A stretch of 64,000 nt of DNA, taken from the NCBI RefSeq assembly GCF_041146395.1, contig NC_091002.1:4396501-4460500 (forward strand), read 5' to 3'. Below the pieces are notes generated by a model. It was not told the DNA's origin, did not search any database, and saw nothing but the letters and a program-made list of their open reading frames with translations. Shown piece by piece: positions 47,001-59,900 of the stretch (its first letter is position 1; every line of letters starts with the position of its first letter). The position numbers were made by a program, and so were the translations under genes. This DNA is from Eulemur rufifrons. Lineage: Eukaryota > Chordata > Mammalia > Primates > Lemuridae.

Positions 47001-50000
47001 CTGCTACGTGTGGCCAAGGCACTGCTACCTGTGGCCAAGGCACTGCTACCTGTGGCTAAGGCATTGCTACTTGTGGCTAAGGCATTGCTACTTGTGGCTA
47101 AGGTAATGACATATTTTGCAAACAGGGCCAAGTCCAAACCAAACTCTACCCATTTATTTCTAAACTAAGGTGTTTCTCCAACAAACCCACATACAATAAC
47201 CTATAAATTTCCACAGATTTTGGTCCCTATGCAATAAATCCCATACAATCTATAATGCAACTGGCTGGATTCAGCAAAAACACAGAATGCAATTACTTTT
47301 CTCTTTTGTCACCATTAGATGTCACCAAAGTTAATAAAAATTCCCCACGGAAGGTCTCATAAAATAAAGGAATAAATCTCGTAGGAAATAAGCGCAAGTG
47401 CTGAAAGGGAAACGCTGTGGCAGCCAACACGTCACGCGATTCAGATCCTGCTCAACACAGCTTTGCAGGCGCGAGTCACTGCTCTCCCCCAGCCCGAATG
47501 AACACTTCCCTCCCAAATGAACAACACTGGAAGAAGTGACTACGCATACACCCAAATACACTACGGAAATAAGATTCACAGTGAGATAAGGTCAAAATAA
47601 GTCAGCACATCAAGTAAATTAGGACAGGGGGATTTGGCCCAACTGGCTCCCGACCCATCTACTTGACATGCATGTTTGGGTAGCACAGCGATGTATCAAC
47701 AGATTAGCTTAGTAGAGCACGCACAGGCGTCCTCGGGGCAGAAGCAGCACAGTACTGCTCGGCAGTTTCAGGGCTTGTCCAGGCAAATAAATAGCTGCAG
47801 ACAAAGCCAGCCTCCGAGTCCCCTGTGTACCTCCGACCACAGCACACAGGGACGTCAGCCTCTCTCTCCTTACACCTGCCACAGTTGGAGCTGGCTAGCC
47901 TCATCTTCACTAGACAGAGACTGGTCTATCAACTGGATTAAACTATCATTAATGCAGATTCAAAAAGTTCGGGCACAAAGCCCAAGTGACAATGGCATGC
48001 AATCACACCGAGCTCAACACTCGCATCTAACTCCCGCCTTCCTCCTCTGGGGAACCTTCCCACGTGACCGAGGAAATCAAGAGCTCCTGAGCCTTGTAGC
48101 GCTCCACGCTGTAGCCCTTGTCCTGGCTCACATGCATGTGTGACTCTGCTCCACTGAAGCCACTTGCTGGCAACTGCTCTATCTTATCTTTATGTCCCTG
48201 GTAACCAGTGGAGTGCCTCCAGTGAATAAATGCTGCCTGGCTGGCTCCCTGCTGGACAGATGATCAGACACCCAAGAGGATGAGGGCTAAAGCAAATGCA
48301 AACACACAGAGATAACAGTACCACCCCAGACGCATCTCTCGGGAGCTAGGGGAGGAAGGTCCCCGGTGGTCAAGCAGGCTGCGTCTCTCCTGTCCCACTG
48401 CGTCTCTGCCCAATCTACTTCTGGCTAGATTTGCCAGCTGTAAGCCCACAGGGAGCCCCTCCCCCACATGGAGATTCTTTTCTCATTTGTACAGTGGGGC
48501 AGATGTCAGTATCTACCTTTATAAAGTGGCTATGAGAAATAAATGGGGAGAGAGAAACAGTGGCTTTCTGTAGACCATGAGGCACTGCAAGATTAATATT
48601 CCTTATACATCCTGCATTACTCTACGCTTTGAGGTGCACGCATGACCTCAATCGTTTCACTCACAGCTTCCACGGGAGCCATTTGTCCATGTCTGACAGA
48701 GAAAGAGGCTGAGTTTAGAGCATTTGCATGACTTGTCAATAGCACATCAGGGACACAGACCGGGGTCTTCTGACCCAGAGTCTGGGCCCACCTGGAGCTG
48801 CACTCACAGTATTTTAAACATGCTAAATCAATTCCACAGCTAACAAACCTGCTTTTTTCCTTCTACATGAAAGAGTCACAAATTTGGGTTACAATCATTG
48901 TCTTCTTCAACCCAGCCAGAGAGTAAGAATGACAGTGTGCACGATTCCAGCTCTCCCCTGACCCCGGACCGGCACTCCCTAGTGAGCAGGCCCAGGCAAC
49001 GCCAGTTCCGCAAACTGCACTTCAAACCAGAAAGCAGGAAACCAAATGAGAGACTCACTCGAGGCTGTCCGTTTCACGCCGGCTGCTGAGTCCGCTTTCT
49101 TTGGCTGACCACTTGGAGTCTTCCCTTTCCCTGTGACCCCGTTAGATGCCAGTGGGGGCTTTTTACCCTTCAACTGTTGAAATAAACATATAAGAAAATT
49201 AAAAACAGAACAAAACAAAAAACCTTGTTTTTTGTTTTCTTTAATAATTTCTTTCAGTCTCTGACTCTTTAACTAGAACCTAGCACAGATGGAAAAAAAA
49301 AAAAATGAAGGTAAAAGAAAGCCAAGGTAGTCTCCAAACTTTGGGCTGCTGTGGTTTTCCTGGAATGGCTAAGAAGGTTCTAGCATTGAGGTTCAAAAAT
49401 AAATGAGGCTCTCTAGGATATCTTTAGTTGCAGTGCTGCAGAAGTCATATCCTTCTCTTGGGAGATCATAAATGCTCGCCATGGAACTGGCGTGGGCAGC
49501 TGACTATCCAGGAGCCTTCAGCGGAGATTACTAAAAGTTTGCTAAGGATAAATAGCTTTTATTTTAGCGGGATGCTTTTAGGGGAGTAGCATGACCCTGC
49601 AGTTAGATTTCTGCTGCTTCAAGGGCTTTTATTCTGAGTGCCGTCCTGATGGGGCAGATAACTATCTCTGACTCAGTGACGGGCTCTGAGGAAGGAAGAG
49701 AAGCATAATACAGACAGAGTGTGAATAACTTGGAAACTAAATTTCCACTAACCATGGGTTTAAAAAAAAATAAAGAGTACCCCTACTTCTTTGATTGCTG
49801 GAAGCCAACAATGCTGTATTTTGCTTACTTGATATTATGTGTGCCTTAGTTGTGTAATAAATTCAGCTTGATGCCAAAGTTAACTGACTCTAGGTCTCCA
49901 AGCCCATGCTTTTCCCATGACGCTACACTTCCTTCTGCGGTGGGCCTTGGTTTTGGGGAGGCAGATGGATCCAGCTTCAGATTCTGGCTCCGTCATTTGG

Positions 50001-50935
50001 AGATGCTGAGCAAGTCATTTAAACTTTCTGAGCCTCCGCGTGTTCACTTAAAAATAAAAAGATACGGATACCTCCCCACAGGGCCCCTGAAAAGATTAAA
50101 TGACACACCATACACATGTACAGCATATGGCACCTTGTGAGGGTTCAGTAAGTGCAAGGTCTCGCCATTAAATAATAGGTTCCCATTCAAATGACCAAAT
50201 GAGGATAGGAAACCTAACGGTAATATGATTCAACTTACAAAACTTGCTTCCTATGTAAACAAAAGCAAAACAAAGAACAATAACAATAACATAAAAACTC
50301 CACACAGAACTATGTGTCAAATGATTCCCAATAAGCGGGTACAGCCCGGATGCACAAAGTGGCAAATTTCACTGCAGCTTCTTACCTAAGGTAACTCTAA
50401 TACCAACAAAAAGACAGATACATAACATGTTCACTTAGTAAATGAACATGTATCCTACCAGATAGAGGCCAGTGCCCCACACCTGACTACACATGTGTCC
50501 GGGCCCCTCAGACACACGAAATCATCATCTCCAGGGATGTGATCTCAGCAACTGCTGTTAAAAATCAAAACCAAACAAAAAATTCACATTTGATTTTTGA
50601 TGAAGCCAATCTATTGGGAGGTGCTGCTCTAAGTCACTACGACCTGGAATTCTAGGATCTTACCTGGTTAATTATTTTATTAAGATTACCCAAAGAATGG
50701 AGAAAAAGAAAAGAAAAAAGTTAAAACGTGCCCTTTTGCTTTATGTTAGTATTCCTATATATGGTGCTTAGATCTTTAGGTAAAACACAAGACATTCTTA
50801 GGTTAAATATGCACGATAAACTGGGAATCGTGGTACATATGTGTCTATAGTCCCAGCTACTTAGCAGGCTGAGGCAGGAGGACCACTTGGGCCCAGGAGA
50901 CGGAGTCCAGCCTGGGAACACAGCAAGGCCCCATC

Positions 50936-50971
<36 letters not shown>

Positions 50972-53900
50972 ATGATAATACAAAATTAGTATTTACTCTG
51001 AAATGTTACTCTTTGCCATAAACACAGGGTGTGGGATGGATAACAGCTCAACATCAAGGTTTATTATCATTCAATGCTCATCAGAAATCCTTATTATCAT
51101 CTACTAAGTTTTAGGAAGTATACCTTTATACTCACCATGGAAAAACACTTTAGCACTCTGAATAATCCTATTTCATGTTTAAAGATCAAAAGGCAACTAC
51201 TTCATGGAGTCAACCCTTCCTCATTACGTGTAATGGAAACACATAAAAGAAACTTGCAGTTCAAGAATCTTCTGAAAAGTTTTACTGCCCTGGTTCTTTA
51301 AAAATCTTTGCCTTTAGTTGACATAATTCACTGGGGATATTCCAAGAATAGAAAGAGAGCCAGATGTAGGCAAAGAAACAGTGCTTAGATAAACCATGAA
51401 CTAGTTAGGAATATTTTGTCAGTTCCTGGCTGGTCAAATTGCAAGTTATATTCTAGTTGAGGAAAGAAAATTATGCTTTGGTCTTGTTGAGTCCTATTTA
51501 GCACATTTTGCAAAACTCTGTCGGAGGAGCACGACTCAGAGATGATTCTAGGCCATGTCAGAAGGAGATGCTGTACCTGGGAGCTGGGCCCGAGAGACGC
51601 CCTCCCCACAGAAGAGGTATTAGTAACAGACGGAGCAGAGGCGGGGTGTTTGTAATGGTTAGAGCACAGCTTGTCAGCAGACAGCCTAGAAGCCTTCCTG
51701 TCAGCAGGAGAGTAGCGGGCAAAGATTTTCGGAGACGGCAAGTTATCGTACAGGCCTGCGTTATCATAAAGCACCTCTTCTCCCACGCCTCTGCTACAGG
51801 AAGCAGGAAAGCCATCTTCCGGTTCCCACTGCAACACACACAGCTTTGTCGTTAGTGACTCGGACACAGCAACGGCAGAGTGTAGCATAATGAGACATCG
51901 TCTAGCACAGCATTTAGTGTAGCATCAGCACCCCCAAAAGCCCTACGTACACGGACCCCCAGTTGTTGTCAGTGAAACACATGCACCCCCCACACACATA
52001 TGCACACAAGCACATGGACTGACTGACTCAAAAGAATTTCACTTTTGGGGTCTTAAGGAAAGGTTTCTTTTTTTTCCTTAAATCGTTCCCAGGGCCATTT
52101 GATTATAAAGTTTTTGTTTTGTTATGTTTTTTAAAGCAGAAAAAAAAAATACTGATTTGACATTTCCTTCTTTAGAGAACCAGCGTTTGGAAGTCCCCCC
52201 GCCCAGGACGTGGAAGTGAGGTGAGGCAGGGCAGGCTCTGGCTCTGCGGGGAGACACGAGAGACCCGGCGACACGCTCCCCCTCACTGCATGGCACCTCC
52301 TGCGCTCTGGGCATGGCTTGAAGCGCCTACCAGCATCGACTCAGTAACCTCACAGGCCTCTGATGAGGGGCAGGACACTGAGGCAGAGACAGGTCGCACA
52401 GCTGGTAAGCGGCAGAGCTGGACTGAGGGGCTGTGCTCGTCACCGCGCGCGATGCTGTCTCCAGGCCTGGGCTCTCCCGGAGACAATGACCCTCCCAGAC
52501 CTCCCCAGTCTACCACGCAGGAGCCAGTGCTAGGTCCCAGGGAAACTGTCCTCAGGCGCCCCTCCAACCATGCTTTGTACGCATGGAGAAAGTGCCACCA
52601 CCAAACACGGTCTGCTGAAGTAAGACATCAAGTCAGCACAGAAAACAGGATGCTTCCCAATCTAATTGCTATAATGGCATTATTTTAGAGGAAAACCTTT
52701 AATAAAAAACTAAAATAGCTACATGCCATTTCATGCGACAGAGGAATTTTAGAACATGGACATTAAAGTGTAAATTCAAACCAACACTGATAAACACAGC
52801 CAGATCCCTTCAAGTTTTAAAGGTCTTTATAAATTGCCTTGCAACACAAAAAAGGCAATATTAATTCTTATATCATTTACCCTGGTTTTATAGTCTTCTG
52901 GCAGAGTTCCTTTCTGCCAGACTATAATTACAGCCTTTTGTTTTAAAAATAGAAAAGATTTTAAATTCCACAGTAGGAGTGTTTTTATTCCTTTGCAATC
53001 ACTTCACTGTGTCTATTTTAGTGATGCTGGGGACCAAGCCACACTCTAAAAATAATGGTGCATGCAGACAAACTTGGATGTGAGACGTTCATAATGACAA
53101 CCTAGCATATATTTGTCCAGAGTGATTAAAATGGTCTAGACTAGACTATCATTTTCCTAAAATACCAAGGATTAAGTCACATGGAAGACTTAGAAAACAT
53201 CAACAGAGACCTCATAGAAGCTTCTAGATTAAAAGTGTGGGTACGCATACTTTCATCTTGGATTAAGCATCAAGGAAACAATGAATGGGTAAAAATTACT
53301 TAAGTCGAAATGCTGCTAAAATGACAGATGTTGGGTCGTAAAGTATGACCTTCATAAAACCCAGAAACAAGTCCCTCCAAAAAAGAAATTACCTGGAAAC
53401 AGAGCCCAGCATGTAGAAAAATACTTTAGGGAAGGGCCTGTACAGAGAAAGCCCTTAATAAGCAAAAAAGCCACAAATACGCACACAGGGCATCATGTCT
53501 TAAAAGCCCCTATTGCCAGCCCAGCAATGCACACACAGAAACAATTCCCAGACGCAGAGCCCTTTGAGAATGGCAGAGTTTTATTTCTGAAGCAGATTAA
53601 GCTGTGAATGGCCTAAAGCAAACTCATTCCTGGGGGTGGCTGGAGCCCATGTAATAAAGTCTGAGCTAAATGAGCAGGGTGGGACCAGGTGACATGTGCA
53701 ATTCCGTGGGTTCTCTACACCATGCGGCTCATCCCTGCGTGTTCACAATTAGGGATGCGTGCAGGGAAACACCGCTAAAGAGAAGGTATGAGAAAGAGTC
53801 GTTGGGTAGGAAGGCATAGGGATAGGTTTATGCACTATCTTTCCAAAAAAGGTGAAGGCTAAGATCAACGGCTCAGAGGACCAGATAATTTTCAAGAAGA

Positions 53901-56900
53901 TGAGTCTGGTAACTGGAGCCTAAAACCACAGACAAGACCATTCCGCTGAGAGACACTGGTCCTGACACAGAGCACATGGAGGCCAGAAGACCTGGGCCCC
54001 ACCCTGAAAGGGGTGGTGACCAGAATCACGGGCAGAGGCTCCATGGAGAGCCCTGCTCCGCAGGTGCCGCCCCTAAGCAGGCAGAGCCTGCATGGCCTCT
54101 CCGCAGGGGTGGAGGGCTGTGGCTATGGTGAGCACAGTAGCTCCTCAAATGCTGGGGACCTGGGGCGGGGGACAAGGAGGAGACTGACTGGACCTAAAAC
54201 CCAACGGGGGGGTTTGACTAGACAGACTCTGCATCTAGGGTGGGGTTTAAAAGCTGCTTTGTCCAGCTACACCCTGATGCATGTCCCAACATGGGATCCA
54301 CGACCGGCCCTGCCCTGCCCAGAACCCCGGGCAGCTCTCCTCTTATCTCCCGTCTCACTCCCACTGGACTGGGGGACCCTGGAGGGACAAAGACAACATC
54401 TTATCCGTGTTGTTTCCAATTCCTAGCATGGAGCCTGGCCCCTAGGAGACATCAGAAAATAAGGCAAGGGAGAGAAAGGTAAGGAGGGAGGAAGCCAGTG
54501 AGGAGGAGGAGGAGGTCCTTTTTCAGAACCAAGTGGGGGGCATGGACAGGTGGGCACCCCCATAGGAATCCAGGGCAGGTCCAAAGGGGCGGGAGGGAGC
54601 GTGTGCCAGGAGGAGGCCCAGGGGACAGTACCCCAGCCCCAGACGCACTGCATCCCTCCTAGCTCTGAATGCGCGGCCGGCCACCTCCAGCCCAGACCCA
54701 AAACCTCCCTTCCAGTTTGTTTATACCCCTGATCTCTGGGGTCCTTGAGCTCTCACTTCCGTCCTGGCTCCCGCCATGGGCAGGTGTGGTTTTGTGATGC
54801 TGGGAGCTAACTGAGGACATCCATCAAAATACTGGAGCAAAGAAAAACAGTCTAAAATATCTTCAAAAGCTGAAAAAACAACAATAAACACACTCTGTGC
54901 CTACCTTTGAAAAATATCTTAACATAGGTGCCAATTTTACACCCACCCAATACTGGGAGACAAAGGCCACGCCTCTCTCACCTGTCTGCTAACCTGTGCA
55001 GGCCTCATCTCTGAAGGCCCAGAGCTGGGCACAGCTCGGGTGCACAGAGGCTGCTCAGCAGGTGGTTGTTAGATGAATAATGTGGACACATCGCAGAATA
55101 AACATTTATTGATGAGGTCTGCTAATTATACGTGAGACACAAAATACCAACAACAAATTAAAAACTCCTGGGGCCAGACAGACCCTGGAGACTAGCTTAA
55201 TACAAACAGCTGCCACTAACCATCTCCAATATTTACATATAGAAATATAAAGTGCCAAGCTGGCAGTCAGGAGCCCCAGTTACTCCAAATTGCCCACGAA
55301 GGAAGTTGTCTTGAGCTTGAAACATGGTCATTACTCTACAGCAACTATTCCTTCCTGATGGTGACTTCTCAGCACGTTTATCATATCAGGAAATTAACTA
55401 TTCATCGATAACTTATACTGTGTTATATTTTGATTTATCCAAGTTATCCAAGTATTAGTTACTCTAATATGCCATCCTTTAGTCAATATTTTACAGTGTG
55501 CTGAAATGTTTAATTAATGGCATTGACATTAAATGACAAACTGTCTACTGGTGTCAAATTACGCATTTGTTCAAACGCAGATCAAGATGAACAGCATCTT
55601 CAAGCCAGCGATGGTCTGAAGATGAATAGCATGTCAGAAACCAGGAGGTGAGAGAGGAGATGGAGTTCTCCTCTTGCTTCAAAGCATTAAGAAAAAAAAG
55701 AGCTCTATCTCATTCAGACTGAAACCAGGGTACTAAAGTATAGAATTTTTCAGATAGTCTTGCCTTCTACCAAAACCAACCATTTCCTCTAGAGAAACGC
55801 CACACTCACCGAGCCGTTGATGCACGGGACATCGTCGTAATGCAGTGCCGTCCCGCTGGGGTGGGCGTAGCCGTTGGCGGTGGCCCCTAGATATGGGTTG
55901 GTAGATATAACTCGCCTGTTCATGAAGCTGAAAGAAAGGACATACGTTAAAATCCACACCCTGACTATTGTTTCCTCCAGTCAATCAACGAGTCTTAAAT
56001 TAGCTCTGACTTTACACCCAAGGCTGTGTCAGAGGCTATGGGAGCAGAGAGGCGTTAGCACCTGGGCAGAAATGGGAAGTCACGCTGGAGAGGCTGAACA
56101 GACCCTCACTATAAACCGAGGGCGGCAGGCACCCCGCGGCGCTGCAGCAGGCACTGGTGATGGTGTTTGCTAGGTGCGTAAAGCGATGCCTGCCAATAAC
56201 GAGGACTCAATACAAACCAATGATTTGGGTTATCATCAGTCTCTAACAGTGGCCAGCTCTGCTCACAGCCTGTTTTTGTAATAAAGTTTTACTGGAACAT
56301 ATGCTTCTTTTATGAATTTGCTAACTCTCAAGAGGACCATATGGCTGGCAAAGCTGAAATATTTACTATTTGTCTTTTTTTGGAAAAAGTTCATGGATCT
56401 CTGTCCTACAAGCTCTTCAGAACATTCATTCAACAAGTAGCTATGGAGTTCTTAGGTTCACTTAGCATCGTGGCCACCTCAGTACCACTCACCTTGGCCT
56501 CTTCTCTGAACTCCCCTCGATTTTGGGCAGAGCTGCTGACATCAGCCAGAGAAATCCTTTAGAAGGTGTGATATTGTGATATAATAAGAAATGCCTATTT
56601 TGGTCTTTGTCCTGAGTTCCTGGCCAGAGCTCCTAACACCCTTGGAATCTCCTAAATGACAAGGGCTTAAACGTTAAAGATCATCTTTTATTGATTCATA
56701 ACGAGCCCCGTTCAGCCACACAGAAGGTTACAAGTCAGGTGACTTCTGGAAAACCCAGAGTTGCCAGAGGAGCCAACCATGTGATTACAGGGTTGGAACT
56801 TTCAGTTTGGTAAAAACCTCTGCCGGGCAGGGGATGCCGTGCTGGCCTCTCTCCCTTAAACACGCTGACTCTTTGTAACTTATAAAGTAACTCTTCTTCC

Positions 56901-59900
56901 TTTGCTTACAAAAAATTAATGTAATTATTCTATACTTAAAATACATAAAAATATCATATGTGTAGGCAAAGAAACAGCATAAGAAGAGAAAATACACACG
57001 AAGGAAAGGCACAGCAAAACAAAACACTGAGGAGTTCTGCAATGACAAATTTTGATTTTTTTTAAAAATCAAATATTTAAGGTTTTCTAACTTAAACGTC
57101 TCGTTTGAGGGTTTTTTGGGTAAGCACGTACACTTTCTGCCAGGGAGAGGCAGTAAACAGTTGAACAAACAGAGCCCAGCCTCGTGGACCACTCCTTCCC
57201 GTGTGCCCGCTGGCCTGAGCGTGCACCTGCCACTCAGCACCCCATGTTTGTCCACGTGTCTTTCTCCTCGCAGCAGGGACGGTCTCACACTTGGTCTGCA
57301 GTGTCAGTTTCTAGCCCTGTGCCCAGCACTCGCCCGGACGCACAGATGGCAGGACACAGCGGAAAAGACGGGGTCGGGACAGAGGCCCTAATGGGTGCAC
57401 TCCTGCTTCTTCTCAGGGGAGAGACACCTCCGGAAGCTTCTTGCAGTTTCCCTTGGCAGGACTCAGGGAGCGTAGAACTGGACGTCACAGACGCTCAGAA
57501 TGTCCTAGGTGGAAGAGGCCTTACCCAGCGGCTAGTCAGCCCTCACCTTGCAGACAGGGACCTGGGCCCCGTGAGTAAAACCGTTCTCCCAGGCCCAGGG
57601 AGGGGTGGGGCCGGGACTAAAAGTTGGGCCTCCCGCCCTCGGCTTGGTGCTCTTTCCACAACCCGACTTTCAGCCGGATATGGAAGTGGGAATGAGGTAA
57701 GAGGCCATGTGCCACTCGTTAAACCAGAAACATAAGAAAATCATAGGAAATATGTTTTAAAATAATCTCCCGGGAATTCGGAGGAGAGGATGACGGGGAG
57801 GAGAGCTTCCTGTCAGGGGTCTGTCCCTGCCCTCGGCCACAGGAGCCACCGCCGTTATCTCCACCATCCTCTCCGCAGCTTTCTGATGGTCGGTCACCAA
57901 CTGTGCGTGACTCGAAAAGAGTTTCAGGAGAAAACTGTGCGATATTTTTCCTGTATGCTATAATCTATATATCTCATTTAAAATCAGGCTCTCAGGAAAA
58001 TATGCTTCAATTGTTTACCGTTGCTAAAGTTCCTAAATAAACCACTTTTCCTGGAGAGTCTACATTACTATTTTTTCTTTTACATTCCTCTTTCCAAAAT
58101 ATTATTGCCCTTTCTACCTCAGACATATACAATGCACAGTACTTCTCCTAATAACCTTGAAAACAGTCACCAACTGGCTGCCAATTTACATAAAAGCAAA
58201 AAACTTAATTTAATCTTAGAATATTTATCACACTGGCAAGCTACCATATTTTGAACATTGTTTCCTTGTTAAATGTCATCTCTCAAGTTTTAAAGGAATG
58301 TTTGGCCAGAAAACTTAAAAATTAAAAATAAACTTTATTGCTAACTGACATCTATAAAGATTTTAATGAGGCAGAAAAGATTCTTGTAGCCGTAAGTTCA
58401 TCACATGCATATTTTTAATGAATAATTTTTCAATACTATTATCGACATTCCTTTCTCAAAAAATGTGACACCCCCACATTTGGTTTAGATTAATATTACG
58501 CTCATTTATAAAGTAAAGGCAAAGTTGTGTTCTAGGGGAAATATTTTAATTCAGGGTTTGTCTTAAATGTGGTTATCAGTTTGCTGATTACAGTTGAAAT
58601 TACATGTGGAATTAGGATAATTGTAAATCTAATAACTTCCAAACAAACATAAGCAATTTTATGTCAATCTAGTTGTACAGATTTTGCAAAACTAGATTAA
58701 CAGATATTATATTTCTTAAAAAGCTACTTTAAATGTGCTTTGTTTACTGCATAGCACTTAATAAATAGGAGAATTATTGTAATTTACCCACATTTTGCTG
58801 ATTAGAAAGAATGTTATTAAACAATAATGGGCCTAAATAGAACAATAAGTACTTGGCGACATCTATCCTGATTTTCATACAAAAGAAGAGTGGTGAGAAT
58901 AGTTAACTTGTACTATAGAAAACCTCTAGCATTACTGGGCATTTTCTGGAAAATGTGTACAAGACTAATTCATTTTGTCAAGGCTATTGACCTTAGTTGG
59001 GTGTAATATGGTGGCTTGATTCCTAATACGGGCCAGAGTTATCTTAACCTTGAGAAAAACTATTTTTTAGCCCCAGAATGTCCTAGCCAAGCATTAAATA
59101 GATGTTCATTCACCATTCAAGATACAAACAAAGACTACTCCAATTCCACATAAACACCACTTGTGAGTAAAAACTAGATGGTGGTGTTCGTATTAGACAG
59201 GCAAAGTATAGTGTAAATATTTCAATTTATCCTCTTTATATTTGAAAGGTTGCATAGTCTTAGCCAGTGCTGGCGGGTCTGCTGGCATGGACAAACACAC
59301 CAACCACTCCTGCTGTATGTTTTGTTTCAATACCCCTCATCCCCAGCCCCAAATCCAGACTAAAGATGACAGGAATATGAGCAGGACTCAAGGGATCAAA
59401 GATATTGGAGCCAGAAGAAGTTTCAGACATCATCTCTCCTAACGTATTTTCTACACGAAGCAGCAGAGGCACTAACAGGTTACGAATGACTTGTCTAACT
59501 TTTCCAATTAGTAAATACCGTAGCAGGACCCAAACCCAGATTTGCTATCTACTATCTTCTGCATTTGAAATTCAACGTGAGACATTTATTCATTTTTACT
59601 CACTTAAAAATAATAGTAATGAACCCATATTTCAACATAAATAATATATTTTTATGAAAACTATATTTTCCACAATAAAAAACCATTATTAGCAGTAAGA
59701 AAAGTGGCACTGTTTTGCGTGTTTGCACGTGTAAACCACACATCCAGCTGCACGCCCCATTAGTGTGCAGCTGGAGAGAAGGCGAATGGACAGTCTCGCC
59801 TGCTTCTGCTCCTCTGATTGCGACACATGAAGAAAATCCAGCCTCACACAGGTAGGTAGCTGGAAAAGTGAGGCTTATTTTAATAGCTTTTTCAGATAGC

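Larger units (their letters stand above)
44233..49058 (-). other. AFAP1 intron with 21-bp minisatellite
   Basis: It contains MIR remnants (about 44640-45010), the 21-bp array (45885-47104), and MIR-like pieces near 48480-48560 and 48620-48800. The rest is unassigned. Confidence 0.85.
49174..51576 (-). other. AFAP1 intron downstream of the optional exon
   Basis: It contains a MIR remnant (49940-50160) and an Alu-type monomer with a long A tail (50813-50970). Confidence 0.8.

Noticed and set aside
45794..47168. 447- and 431-residue repeat proteins (ALATGSS and KALLPVA repeats)
   Set aside because: The 21-bp array lies inside an AFAP1 intron, between exons 49173-49059 and 44232-44068. The frames come only from a stop-free unit that is a multiple of three.
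50813..50970. A second dimeric Alu
   Set aside because: Only one arm is present before the A tail, so it is a free monomer.
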